A DNA stretch of 64,000 bases, taken from positions 32,722,698 to 32,786,697 of the forward strand of contig OY992833.1 of the NCBI GenBank assembly GCA_963921425.1, in the 5' to 3' direction. Source of the stretch: Dryas octopetala (taxonomy: Eukaryota; Streptophyta; Magnoliopsida; Rosales; Rosaceae). A model generated the notes under the pieces. It was given only the letters and a program-made list of their open reading frames with translations, did no database searches and was not told the DNA's origin. Below are positions 12,078 through 21,938 of this stretch, piece after piece. A program made the translations under genes and the position numbers. How positions within the stretch are numbered: position 1 is the stretch's first letter; each line of letters opens with the position of its first letter.

Positions 12078-12416
12078 ACGGCCCTTACACAAGGTATGTG
12101 TGTAAGAAAAGCCAAAGCGTTTATTAACCCAATTAGAAAAGAAGAGACGTTAAATCTACACCGTCCATAGACACAAATTGGAAAACAGACGGCAGCAGAT
12201 TAGACAAGTCATCGATCCGCGCCAAAACATAAACGCAGTCCTCCAACTCCAAATGATAAAGAAATCGCGGGATTCTAATTGTTCTGGCGGCAACCAATTT
12301 TCCCTCTTGGGGTTTTCTACAAAGTTCAAACTCAAATATATATATAGATATATATAATTCATTAGCGTTGGCTTCACTTCATTTTCATTCAGCGTTCATA
12401 GAAGAAGGAGAAAGAA

Positions 12417-13969
12417 ATGGGAGGTGGGTCAATGAAATCGAACCCAACAAAGGCAAGGATGAGAGTGGAGGCCACAGAGGAGTCTAGTGGACCTTCCCTT
12501 GTTCGTGGCAAGGATGGCAGTGCCTTTGCTCGATGGTACCCATCCCTTCCATTCTCTTCGTTTTCGCTTATAATTTTCGTTTCCTCTGGGCTTTACTTGG
12601 CTTTCCATGTGACATTACTTGTATTTCATTTGTGTTCTGCTTGAATAACAAAAATAATACGGAAAAACCCAGAAGTTATGGTGTTGGATTTTTAATGGTA
12701 GGTTCTGTTAGACCCAGTTTATACTTTGTAGATCTGATTCTGTCCGTATTTCAGGGTTTCTTTTGTTAGTTTGTATCCGATTGATTAATCAAGAAAATGT
12801 AAATTAAGTAAGTAAATTGTGGGTTATTTTGCAGCGAGGAGTGCAACAAGGATGTTCCAGTGGCACTGATCAGCATGCACGATTGTAGCCTTGATGCCAA
12901 AATCAAGATGCACTTGGGTGGGTTTTGTGTTGTGTGATTTGTTTGTGAATATGATTTGGACTTGCTTTGATTTGTTTGATATGTTCAGAGTCTCAAGTTG
13001 TGGAGAAGCCCACTGAGGTGACTAAGAAATCTTCCACAGAGAGGTATTCCTTGTTTCCATTTGAGTGGCTTTGTACGATTTATGTATCTTCTGATATTGC
13101 TGTATGTATGTTATCTGCAGACCAAAGGCAAAGAGAGCCAAGACAGAGAAGAATGTGAAAAAGGGCAAGGATCCAAATGCGCCCAAGCGCCCTCTCACTG
13201 CCTTCTTCCTCTTCATGTAAATTGCATCTCAACTTCTATCTCACTATCTGTATGTGTTTGTGTGTTTTGAGTGTGTGAAACAGAGATTGGGAGAAGATCA
13301 TCAGTAATGATACAGCAATGGAGTAGACGTATGTAAAATGTTGCATTAGAGGGATAATGTTTGATGTTAATTGGGGGATTCTTTATATTTCAGGGATGAT
13401 TTCAGGAAATCCTACAAGGAGGCTAATCCTGATTCCAAGCATGTTAAAACGGTAAAGTGTTTTGGATTTCAGCATTCTTATTAATATACCAATGTTGGAT
13501 TGATTTCGGAATTAATGATGTTCCTTAAAATGGTCTTTAGGTTGCAAAGGAGGGTGGTGAGAAGTGGAAGTCTATGAGTGATGAGGTTGGTTTTGTTTTG
13601 TTTTTCCTTTTCTGGTCTTGTCTTGTTATCTCCAACTAATATGGACAGGAAATGGTAAATGTCATAAGCTTTCTCTGATCCTCTTTGCATATTAAACTCT
13701 TTTAGGAGAAGAAGCCTTACTTAGATAAAGCTGCTGAGCTTAAAGCTGAGTATAAAAAGTCCTTGGAGAGTGATGATGCAGAAGATGAGGATGTAAGACT
13801 CACTGTTGCTCATTATGAAATCTCAAACCATAGTCATTTTTGGAGTTGTTATTATTGTTGCTTTTGTTGAATTTTGGCTTTGATGTGGTTTATTCAGGGT
13901 GAAACTGGAGACGTTCCAGAGAAAGGAGCTTCAGAGAAGGAAGTGGAGGAAGTATCTGATGGAGAGTAG
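12417..13969 (+). CDS. HMGB6: High-mobility-group box protein, HMGB6 type
   Basis: Nuclear architectural DNA-binding protein. Eight exons: 12417-12535, 12835-12917, 12989-13043, 13121-13216, 13394-13451, 13541-13585, 13706-13792, 13898-13969; they sum to 615 nt, 204 residues. The N-terminus (about residues 26-66) carries the segment KDGSAFARCEECNKDVPVAL and ISMHDCSLDAKI, which matches what I remember of Arabidopsis HMGB6 and is absent from ordinary HMGB1-5. A Lys-rich linker leads into one HMG box at about 105-173 (PNAPKRPLTAFFLF, DDFRK, GGEKWKSMSDEEK, YLDKAAELKAEY). The C-terminus is an acidic tail (DDAEDED, EVEEVSDGE) expected to modulate DNA binding. The start is the first ATG after a TATA-like run and gives MGGGSMKSN. 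The gene converges on the LRR gene at 14711. Confidence 0.92.
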
Positions 13970-14710
13970 TACAGTAGGACTTTTTTGAAGTTGTTTGGGG
14001 AAATGAGTCTAATGCATGTTTCTGGATTCTTGTAAATTCCGAGGCTGTATTTATTTGAGTGGCTAGATATAGATAGTTGGGATTTCTTGGAAGCATTTAA
14101 ATAGTAGCTCAGTTTTATTTTCATAGATTCCTAATGCTAATTCACTGGTTAGCAATTGTCCAATCTCTGTTTTTGTGTGATGATGGCAGTTTTTGTTGAT
14201 CCATGCTGGAATATGAAATGCTCAGTGCCTACTTACACTGGTAAAACAATCAACAATGGATACCTGTGTGTGCACTTTAATGTCATGTGGGGTTGGAAGT
14301 TGGAATGATGATGAAAATTTGCATTCCCTGGCATTTCTAGTTTCAAAGTGCATTGGAAAATTGGCTGTTATGATTCAATCTATTTGTGATGGCAATCTGC
14401 GATTATATATGACTTCCCTTCTGTCTTCTTTGGGCCATCTTTTGAAGCAAATTATTTCTGTATTTACTTAGGATGATGTTAATGACCCCCATTTCACCCA
14501 TAAAAAGGACTAATCTTCTCTCCGAAGTATGGAAACAATGTTTCTTAAATTAAACGAGGAAAGTGATGAATAAGATAAGATAATTAAGTATGTAAATAGA
14601 TAATAATTTGACTAGCTCTTGGCTCTTGCAGAAGACATCCATCCGATTCCCTATATCTCATGACAATGCTCATATGGTATGAACAAATCTTGGGCAACTG
14701 AGTCAGCATC
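13970..14710. other. 3' UTRs and short gap between convergent genes
   Basis: Space between the stop of the HMGB6-like gene and the stop of the LRR gene. The reading frame at 14256-14471 is not recognisable. It probably holds both 3' UTRs. Confidence 0.55.
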
Positions 14711-16498
14711 TTACTGGCTCATTTTGGCTAGTTTCTTTCCCCTACAAGGTGGCATAGGCTTGCCACATAAGCACAAATTGTGGAGATAAGCAGCTGCTGG
14801 GAAAATGTTATACGGTCTCCCTTGGGGGATCTCTCCACATAACCTGTTTGCCCTGAAGCTTGCGTGTCTCAGACCTTTAATCCCCAATAAGCTATTTGGG
14901 ATTTTTCCTGTGAGCCCATTGATGGACAGGTCAAGCCATTGAAGTTTCACCAACAAACCCAAACTTGTTGGAATAGTGCCTGTTATCTGGTTCCTGGAGA
15001 TATCAAACTTTTCAAGTTCAATCAGGTTTGAAGCCGAATTGGGGATGTGGCCAGCAATCTTGTTGCTTCCTATGTTGAGTACTTTCAGCCTTGAGCCTTC
15101 TCTCAACTCTGGAATGCCACCTGAGATTTGATTGTTTGATACATCCAAAACCTCCAAAAAGCTGCTTGCCCTGTTGTTTAAGATTGTTGAGAGAGATCCC
15201 ATAAGCTGATTTGAGTGTACATCTACGGAAGAAATGGTGTCTGGCAATTTGATTTCTGAAAGATCAAACTTCAATTGGTTGTTGGAGAGGTTGAGGTTCT
15301 GCAAGCTTGACATATTGGTGAAGAAGTTTGAAATTCCATCAGTAAAATGATTATCAGATAAGTCTATGGAGTTCAAGGAATCAGGTTTTGAAAAGCTTGG
15401 GAGGGTTCCTCTTAACTGACAGCCAGCAAGATGAACATCTCTAAGCTGTCTGCTTCTGATCCAATCTGGAACAGTCCCCAAACTGAGATTGTTGTAAGAC
15501 AAGTCTATTGACAGCAGAGAAGGAATGCCCCTTGCAAGGGTCTCTGGTAAAGGGTCTGAAAACCCATTTCTAGATAAATTTAGGTACCAGAGGTTGTGCA
15601 ATCTTGAAATGGATACCGGAATATGACCGGTAAGTCGATTAGAGCTCAATGAAAGACTGGTAAGGGATTTTAGACCCCCAATCTGGACTGGAACTATCCC
15701 TGTGAGTTGGTTATGGTTTAAGGAGAGGTCCAAAAGCTTGGCCAAGTTGAACAGGGAAATAGGCATCTGACCAGATAACCTGTTATTGGAGAGGTCAATG
15801 AAAGTAAGGTTTTGAAGCTGCCCTATAGAATCTGGAATTGGCCCGGATAACATATTGAAGCTAAGATCAAGATACTGCAAAGCATGAAAATTTTGAAAAG
15901 TGGGTGGAATTGGACCTGTCAGGAAATTTCTTGCTAAATTGATTTGGACAGGATTTCTTAGATTCCCCAGGGTTGGGGGAATCTGCCCCCGGAAATGGTT
16001 GCCACTGAGTGAGAGGCTCTGGAGCAAGGACAAGTGACCTAAACCAGAAGGAATGTTCCCTCCAAGGGAATTGTCTTCCAGGGCCAGTTGGGTGAGGTGG
16101 GTAAGCTTGGAGAAGCTCTCAGGAATTGGACCAGTGATTTGTTTCAACCCACTTATTACCAATACCTCCAAGAAATTCAAATTGCCCAGAGAAGGGGAGA
16201 GAGTGCCCTTCATGTAAAGCCCACTGTCCCTATCTGGTCTCTGCAACTGCAACACAGTAACTCTCCCAGCTTGGTTGCACTCAACACCTTCCCAACCTCC
16301 TCCACAGCAGTCTGTGCCTGGCAGCCATGAAGAGAGAATTTCTGTGGTGTCCTTGGTGATTGCGAGCTTGAAGCTGAGAAGGGAAGCTCTATCTGCTTCT
16401 GAGCAAACAGGGGTACTGGTAGTTGTTTGAGACGAGGACACTGAGAGCACACAGACACAATAGAATGATAGTATTAGCATTAGGTTCAGGACTGGCAT
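14711..16498 (-). CDS. Secreted leucine-rich repeat protein, DRT100 / polygalacturonase-inhibitor-like
   Basis: Single-exon gene of 595 residues from the Met of MPVLNLMLIL, chosen because it begins a clear hydrophobic signal peptide (LMLILSFYCVCVLSV) followed by a cleavable-looking region. An upstream in-frame Met at 16567 would add 23 residues before the signal and is less likely. After the signal comes an LRRNT cap (CSEADRASLLSFK, SWLPGTDCCGGGWEGVEC) and about 18-20 plant-type LRRs of the form LxxLxLSxNxLxGxIP. A C-terminal Cys cap (LCGEIP, LCLCGKPMPPC) ends the protein; there is no membrane helix or kinase. It is therefore predicted to be apoplastic. The closest remembered relative is the LRR gene At5g23400. 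The name DRT100 reflects similarity only and does not imply DNA repair. Confidence 0.9.
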   Translation of the reverse strand: MPVLNLMLILSFYCVCVLSVSSSQTTTSTPVCSEADRASLLSFKLAITKDTTEILSSWLPGTDCCGGGWEGVECNQAGRVTVLQLQRPDRDSGLYMKGTLSPSLGNLNFLEVLVISGLKQITGPIPESFSKLTHLTQLALEDNSLGGNIPSGLGHLSLLQSLSLSGNHFRGQIPPTLGNLRNPVQINLARNFLTGPIPPTFQNFHALQYLDLSFNMLSGPIPDSIGQLQNLTFIDLSNNRLSGQMPISLFNLAKLLDLSLNHNQLTGIVPVQIGGLKSLTSLSLSSNRLTGHIPVSISRLHNLWYLNLSRNGFSDPLPETLARGIPSLLSIDLSYNNLSLGTVPDWIRSRQLRDVHLAGCQLRGTLPSFSKPDSLNSIDLSDNHFTDGISNFFTNMSSLQNLNLSNNQLKFDLSEIKLPDTISSVDVHSNQLMGSLSTILNNRASSFLEVLDVSNNQISGGIPELREGSRLKVLNIGSNKIAGHIPNSASNLIELEKFDISRNQITGTIPTSLGLLVKLQWLDLSINGLTGKIPNSLLGIKGLRHASFRANRLCGEIPQGRPYNIFPAAAYLHNLCLCGKPMPPCRGKKLAKMSQ

Positions 16499-16569
16499 TT
16501 TGGGAGGTGGGTCACTAGCTGTTGAATGAATGCTGATCAGATGTGAAAATTGCAGAAAATTTTCCAATT

Positions 16570-19500
16570 TCCAGTAATGGAAGTTGAGATCTGACAGACT
16601 GGCAGGGGAGATGGAAAGATGATATATTAGTATGAAAAAGGTGAGAAAAGTTGCAAAGAAAGCAGAGACATGGGTTTATTCTATTCCTTGAGGACAGGAC
16701 TTCACGTAGACAGGAAGGTTTGATGATGAAAAAGATGGTCGAAATTTCATATACAAAATGGTATGTAACCGGCTTGGATTCCTGTCCCAGGTGAAGACCC
16801 TCAACACACTGTCTCCTATTTATAGTAATTAGTAAATAAGAAAAGAAGGAAACTGTAATTTCTGATTGATTATAACTCATCAATTTAAAGACATTCACAT
16901 GTAGAATTGTGACCGTTTGATGATCACGAGGATCCTAGTTGCAGTTTGAACGTTGGAGCGCACTAGATTCAAAATCTGCTACCTTTTCTTTCTTTCTTTG
17001 TTTCTTTTACAAATAAATCAACCTTATTTTCTTTCTTTCTTTGTTTCTTTTACCCCTCCACGGCTCCACTCCTCCAGTCCACAAGTCTCATGCTCCCTGC
17101 CAGTTACAAACTTACAATCATTTCTTCTTTTCGGCAAAAAAACAATCATTAATTCTTCTGCCCAATTAAAATTTAACAGAGCTAGTGGTAAAAAAAACAT
17201 ATATTTAAAAGAGCTGTATACCTAATATCATTTCTCCTTGTTTGGCTTGGACTTGGACATGTTCTTGTCTCCTCTGCACCGTACCTTTTAGAAATGCTCA
17301 TGCTCAATGCTCACTGCTCACTGCTCAGGCCAAAAAAGACACCTACCCAATTAATTGCTTTCAAATTTAATCAATCTGTGGGGAACATTTCTAATTAACC
17401 CAACATTCTTGGATCATCAAAATCTTTGGCAAAATTTTCTTGCCTATTTAAGTTGCGCTACTCTAATGCATTACATTTCGGAAGAGTTGAGGTTTTCTTT
17501 GGATATCAAATGACAATAAAATCCACGAGATGATGAATTGATCATCAGTGTTATAATTAGCATAATTAAGCAGGAAAAAATAATTGGAAAGTAACTTTTG
17601 GCACTTGCCAACTAAGCTGGAAGACTAAATCCATGCAACATTTCTAACGGTATAATCTATCTTTTAATAGCATGAAAATTACATTAATTTTGAAAAGAAT
17701 ATAATAGTTAAAACTTTATGCCTAGTACGTACTATCGGTTTAATTTAGCTGCTTCCAATTTGCATGCAGCTGCAGCATATAAATCATGTAAATATATATG
17801 CATATATAATGTATTAGTCGGAACAGTCTTATTTAGGTGCAAACGTTCGCACTTGATGTTGAGCGCTCGGTAATGCAAAATTTTGTAGCACCGAGCACTC
17901 GGTGTTGGTTTGTCGGCGTTTATGTTATGATTTAGCTCTGAAATTTTAGTTTCACCAAATCTATTCTATACACTAAGAGGGGATGAGGTAAACTCATCGA
18001 GATATACCCTCAAAACTTAGCGGAGGAAGCAACATCAGCGTGTTTGCATGAGCGCTCGGTGGCACATTTGCATGTTTGAACGTCTGCCACCTGATTGAAT
18101 CTGTTAGTCGGAAAGATTAATATTTGTCCAACTTAAATTTTTTTTTTTGGTCAGATATTTGCCCAACTTTAATTAATTTGGAGAAGTTTGTCATATCTGG
18201 TTGGTTTCCTCATAATCGTCTTAATTTCCTCGATCTCTAGCTGCCAGTAGCGGAGGGAATTGGCTTGATAAGGGCCTCAACCTCATTTGGACTGGACATG
18301 GTATCAAATTATCAACCATTTATATAGCTATCTCACATTTAAATTATTTGAGATGGAACATGGAATTGATTAATTAATTAATGATAAACGACATAAACAC
18401 AACAATAACTATCTAATTAAATATTGAAACAAAAAAAATAAAATGACACCTTTTAAGCATGTTAAAACCTTATTCATTTAAGACAACTTACATATAATTT
18501 GTTACATCAGTTGAAATCAAAAAATTGAGATAAAAGATGGCGTCTCTAAAATATTGCCAGTTAATTAAGTGAGAGGAAATGTCCACATTTTTTTTTTCTT
18601 ATATTTGAAACATAATGAGACAACAAGCCTAACAAATATTGATAATTTGATAGTGATAACTGATAACTGATCTAGTGAATTAAATGAGGAAATCTAAAAT
18701 AAAAATGAAATTTATATTAATTATAATGGCTTGCCTATTAAATATAATTCTTATATAATAGTTCTTTTATTTTTAAATCTCCATAGGCTTGCAACTTATT
18801 TCATGATAGAGATGGTATTTTCAATTTATAATTGAAGTAATTTGGTAATAAAGATGTATTTTCAAGAAATGAAAATAGCACGTCCAAGGGGTTTTAAGGA
18901 TTTCAAATTCTTTTTCATCTCATGCCCATGTAAAAGGTACCACATTTGGAAGTTGAGTAAAAAGTAAATTAGGGGGGATGGAGATGAATGGAGCTATATC
19001 TTCATTTCTGGTGCCTTGTGGGATATGACCTGTAGTAGTTATTAGTTAATTAGTAATGGTTTCTTTTGCAGATGATGTGAGATATGTTTTGTTTTTTGTT
19101 GCGATTTGTCATAAACTAGGACTAAACATGAATTGGATTAGGTTGCGTTGATTGCGCACTAAAGGGTATTGGCCCCGTCCGCCCATGGAATTATAAATCC
19201 ACAATGTTGACTACTGACTAAATAGGTAGCCAGCTATAATAACTATGAATCTTTGCTCAACTGGAAAACTAGATTTTGGAGTCTTTATGTTGAAGATTCT
19301 AGGCATGCATGGTCCCCAATCCCGTAAAGTTTGCAAGACCCAATCGTCTAAATTGGTGGTTGAGACTTGAGACTTGAGGACCCCCTCCCATTACTTAGAA
19401 ATTTAGAATAGGGGGTCCTACTCGTACAATTATAATTCACAACCCCTACATTACAATCATCTCCAGAGCATATTTATATTTCAGTCGCAAAATGTAATAT

Positions 19501-19695
19501 ATATATTATTATTGTGTCTACTAGAACACCCAGAAAACGTAGAGTCAGTATATGTATGTCCTGAAATTAACTTTCCGACACACACACACACTGACACACA
19601 CACCCATATGGTACTAGGAAGTAGGAGATGGCCTTTATTGATATAGGGAACATAATTGGCTTAATTAGTAGATGAGATCATGAGAGACAGCTCAT
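16570..19695. other. Intergenic region with one MULE-like MITE, no gene recognised
   Basis: About 3.1 kb. It probably includes the promoter of the LRR gene near 16570-16900, where the minus-strand frame 16515-16898 shows no similarity. A 280-bp transposon lies at 17824-18103 and a short CA-rich run at about 19580-19602. The rest is AT-rich and featureless to me. Confidence 0.55.
17824..18103. mobile_element. Probable MULE-type MITE with 10-bp target-site duplication
   Basis: The 10-bp direct repeat TTAGTCGGAA occurs at 17814-17823 and 18104-18113. The 280 bp between starts CAGTCTTATTTAGGTG and ends CACCTGATTGAATCTG. These ends form an imperfect terminal inverted repeat that extends inward through CAAACGTTC / GAACGTCTG and repeated GCGCTCGGT words. 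A long target-site duplication with imperfect inverted repeats fits a degenerate Mutator-like MITE. There is no coding capacity. Confidence 0.6.
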
Positions 19696-20979
19696 CTACC
19701 TGACAAGGCCCAAGTTGAGGATGCCCCAGGAGGTTTGAGGCCATGATCTGTCCTTTGCCTTCATAAGCAGCACTCTAGCCCAAGCAATCCATCCTTCCCA
19801 AGTCATCCTCTTGTCCCAAGCACTCCCCCACTCCAACAAGAGAGTGAGCCCTCTCTCAGCCTCTTTCTCAGCCTCCTCAAACTTTCCTTGTGTCAAATAA
19901 ACCTGACCCAACACCACATGTGGCTCCCCAATGAAAGGGTTTTTCTCAACACACTTGGACAACAATTCCTCAGCCATCTCTCTCTTAGACATATCACAAA
20001 CACCTTCCCAATACAGCTCCCTTGCAGCTACTTGCTCCCCTGCATCCAGAACCCTTGTGCACTTGTCAAAAACTGGGGGCACCACCAGCTCAAGATCTTC
20101 ATCTCTAGAGGGAGATGATGATGATGATCTGTTTGCCTTGGTCTCTTGAATATAAATGTTTTCCTCTCTGACAATCAGAGTATATATTGCAGCAATCCTT
20201 GAAATGGAATTCATCCAAAGGCCCGGCTTGCCATCGCCAGGCCACAGAGCTGCTGCAACGTTGTTGCCACGAAACTCAAGGCGACCATCAGAGTTATCAA
20301 ACAGGGTGTCCTGGAAACCAAAGAGTTGGTCACTGAAATCTGCCATTGTCATCAAAAGAAAGACTGCAACAACCCTCCTTGAAACCAACACATCTTCCCC
20401 GGTCTTGATGTGCTTCACTGTAATCCCATTGGCAGGAACAAGAGTTTGCAGCTTCTTTCTCCAAGGCGCAGCTGGTGAAATATCTGATTCGGATTGTTTG
20501 AGATGTTGAAGGAGCTCGGAGTCGGAGTAGTGGAACAAGAGGTCATCATGAATGAGAGGTTGCCTTGGGACAATGCAGAACAAGTGAATCAAGCGCTCTG
20601 CAGCCTCCCCAACATGGGCGCGGACCACGTCACGGCCTGTTGAAGGATCAAAGATGGCAAGGTTGACATAGGAATTGGAGTAGGCGGAGTGAAAAAGGCC
20701 GCAAAGGCAAACACAATCTTGAACTTTCCATATTTTGAGAATGCGGTAAATGTCTACCAGGTGTTCAAGAAAGCTACCGTGCTTGTGCCAGCACTCACCA
20801 GCTCCCACAGACCGCAGCACACCCACAAGTGAAGGCAAATTTTTGTCGATCGACTCCAGCTCACCTCGGAGGAAGGGCCGGGCCGACTCTAATAGCCCTT
20901 CGAGGTACTGGGTCGTCGTCGTCGTCGTCGTCATTGCTGCTGCCTCTGCCTTGTTCATTTCCATGTAATCCGTAATCAA
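19696..20979 (-). CDS. DUF6817 domain protein with C-terminal TPR-like region
   Basis: Intronless 427-residue protein. After a Met/Thr-rich N-terminus (a run of Thr encoded by a GTC/GAC microsatellite at about 20911-20934) comes the conserved plant/bacterial DUF6817 segment: HKHGSFLEHLVDIYRILKIW, CLCGLFHSAYSN, RDVVRAHVGEAAERLIHLF and later MTMADFSDQLFGFQD. The arrangement of His residues followed by CGLFHSAY recalls HD-type metal-dependent folds, but catalytic activity is not shown. The C-terminal third (about 345-410) has TPR-like helices, e.g. PHVVLGQVYLTQGKFEEAEKE. No signal or membrane segment is seen. Start is uncertain: Met1, Met6 or Met16 are all possible. Function is unknown. Confidence 0.82.
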   Translation of the reverse strand: MITDYMEMNKAEAAAMTTTTTTTQYLEGLLESARPFLRGELESIDKNLPSLVGVLRSVGAGECWHKHGSFLEHLVDIYRILKIWKVQDCVCLCGLFHSAYSNSYVNLAIFDPSTGRDVVRAHVGEAAERLIHLFCIVPRQPLIHDDLLFHYSDSELLQHLKQSESDISPAAPWRKKLQTLVPANGITVKHIKTGEDVLVSRRVVAVFLLMTMADFSDQLFGFQDTLFDNSDGRLEFRGNNVAAALWPGDGKPGLWMNSISRIAAIYTLIVREENIYIQETKANRSSSSSPSRDEDLELVVPPVFDKCTRVLDAGEQVAARELYWEGVCDMSKREMAEELLSKCVEKNPFIGEPHVVLGQVYLTQGKFEEAEKEAERGLTLLLEWGSAWDKRMTWEGWIAWARVLLMKAKDRSWPQTSWGILNLGLVR

Positions 20980-21938
20980 ACCAAGAGACTAAGGAAGATC
21001 CAAAATCGTTATGGTCTTCTCTCATAATGATTAAATAAAAGAGCATCTGGAGGAGGAGACGTAATGGAGTTGAATTATTCATGCATCACTCTTTTTTTAA
21101 CTTTTTTGCTGGAAGGTCTGTTAGTAAGAGATAAGGTTAGGAAGGGACGTAATATTTAAGAGATAAATGTTGGTTTTATATTTATGGTTGTTTTGTTTGT
21201 TACTTTCCTTCTTCAACCCTGCCAAAATATCGACAACATCTTTTGCATGTCGGGATTTACGCCCTGCAATTGCAACCCATTTGATTGTGATATATGATAA
21301 CACTCAGACCTACCAGTTTACACTCAGACCTACCAGTTTACACTTAGACCTGCAATGACTTGCAGTCATGGTATGACTTCAATAGAAAAAAGTTACCACT
21401 TCTTGACAAGTAATTGTAATGTGTTTTTAGGGGAGGGATTCGTACCGTAATGTTCTTCCCGTTGGAAAGTTGATATTTCATTTCAGTGGGCCAGGTCAAG
21501 GGTTGAACTAATTGGTGCTTGAATATATATTAAGCTTACTTTTTTGTTGATAGTTTTTGTTTCTTACGGCTCTTCTTAATTCTTATATTAAGGTTATGAA
21601 ACACTCTTCTAGTCTTCCTCTCTCGATTTCGGGTCTAGTCTTTTCTGTTTCATTCATGCGAAAATGAGAAAATTATGAATTTGAACAATAAAACATATTT
21701 AGTAACTAGGTTGCTTCTACCTTGAGGATAGTCCTCGCAAGTTTTTCAAAGTGCTTGCTTAATGCTTATGAGTTCTCACTCCACTAGTTCGCAATTTCAA
21801 TGTGCTTCCCGTTTAATTGTGTTTCCATTCAATAATGTTACAGTCAACAGACAACTGCATAAAGTGTCGTTGATATTGTCTTGTGCCGTGAATGTTATTT
21901 TGTTTACACAGCACCACCTCCTACCTGGAGCAGTCAAA
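20980..21938. other. Gap between DUF6817 gene and the 3' end of the peptidase gene
   Basis: Contains the DUF6817 promoter side and, nearer 21700-21938, the probable 3' UTR of the S9A peptidase. A 20-bp unit is repeated two and a half times at 21301-21352 (ACACTCAGACCTACCAGTTT). No gene recognised. Confidence 0.5.
21301..21352. repeat. Short tandem repeat, 20-bp unit x 2.5
   Basis: Two identical copies of ACACTCAGACCTACCAGTTT in phase plus a partial third with one change. No known function. Confidence 0.85.

Noticed and set aside
16499-16567. Upstream Met start for the LRR protein
   Set aside because: It would bury the signal peptide 23 residues inside the protein; the second Met gives a normal secretory N-terminus.
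16515-16898. 127-codon minus-strand frame upstream of the LRR gene
   Set aside because: Overlaps the LRR gene leader in another frame and shows no domain; likely promoter or leader sequence.
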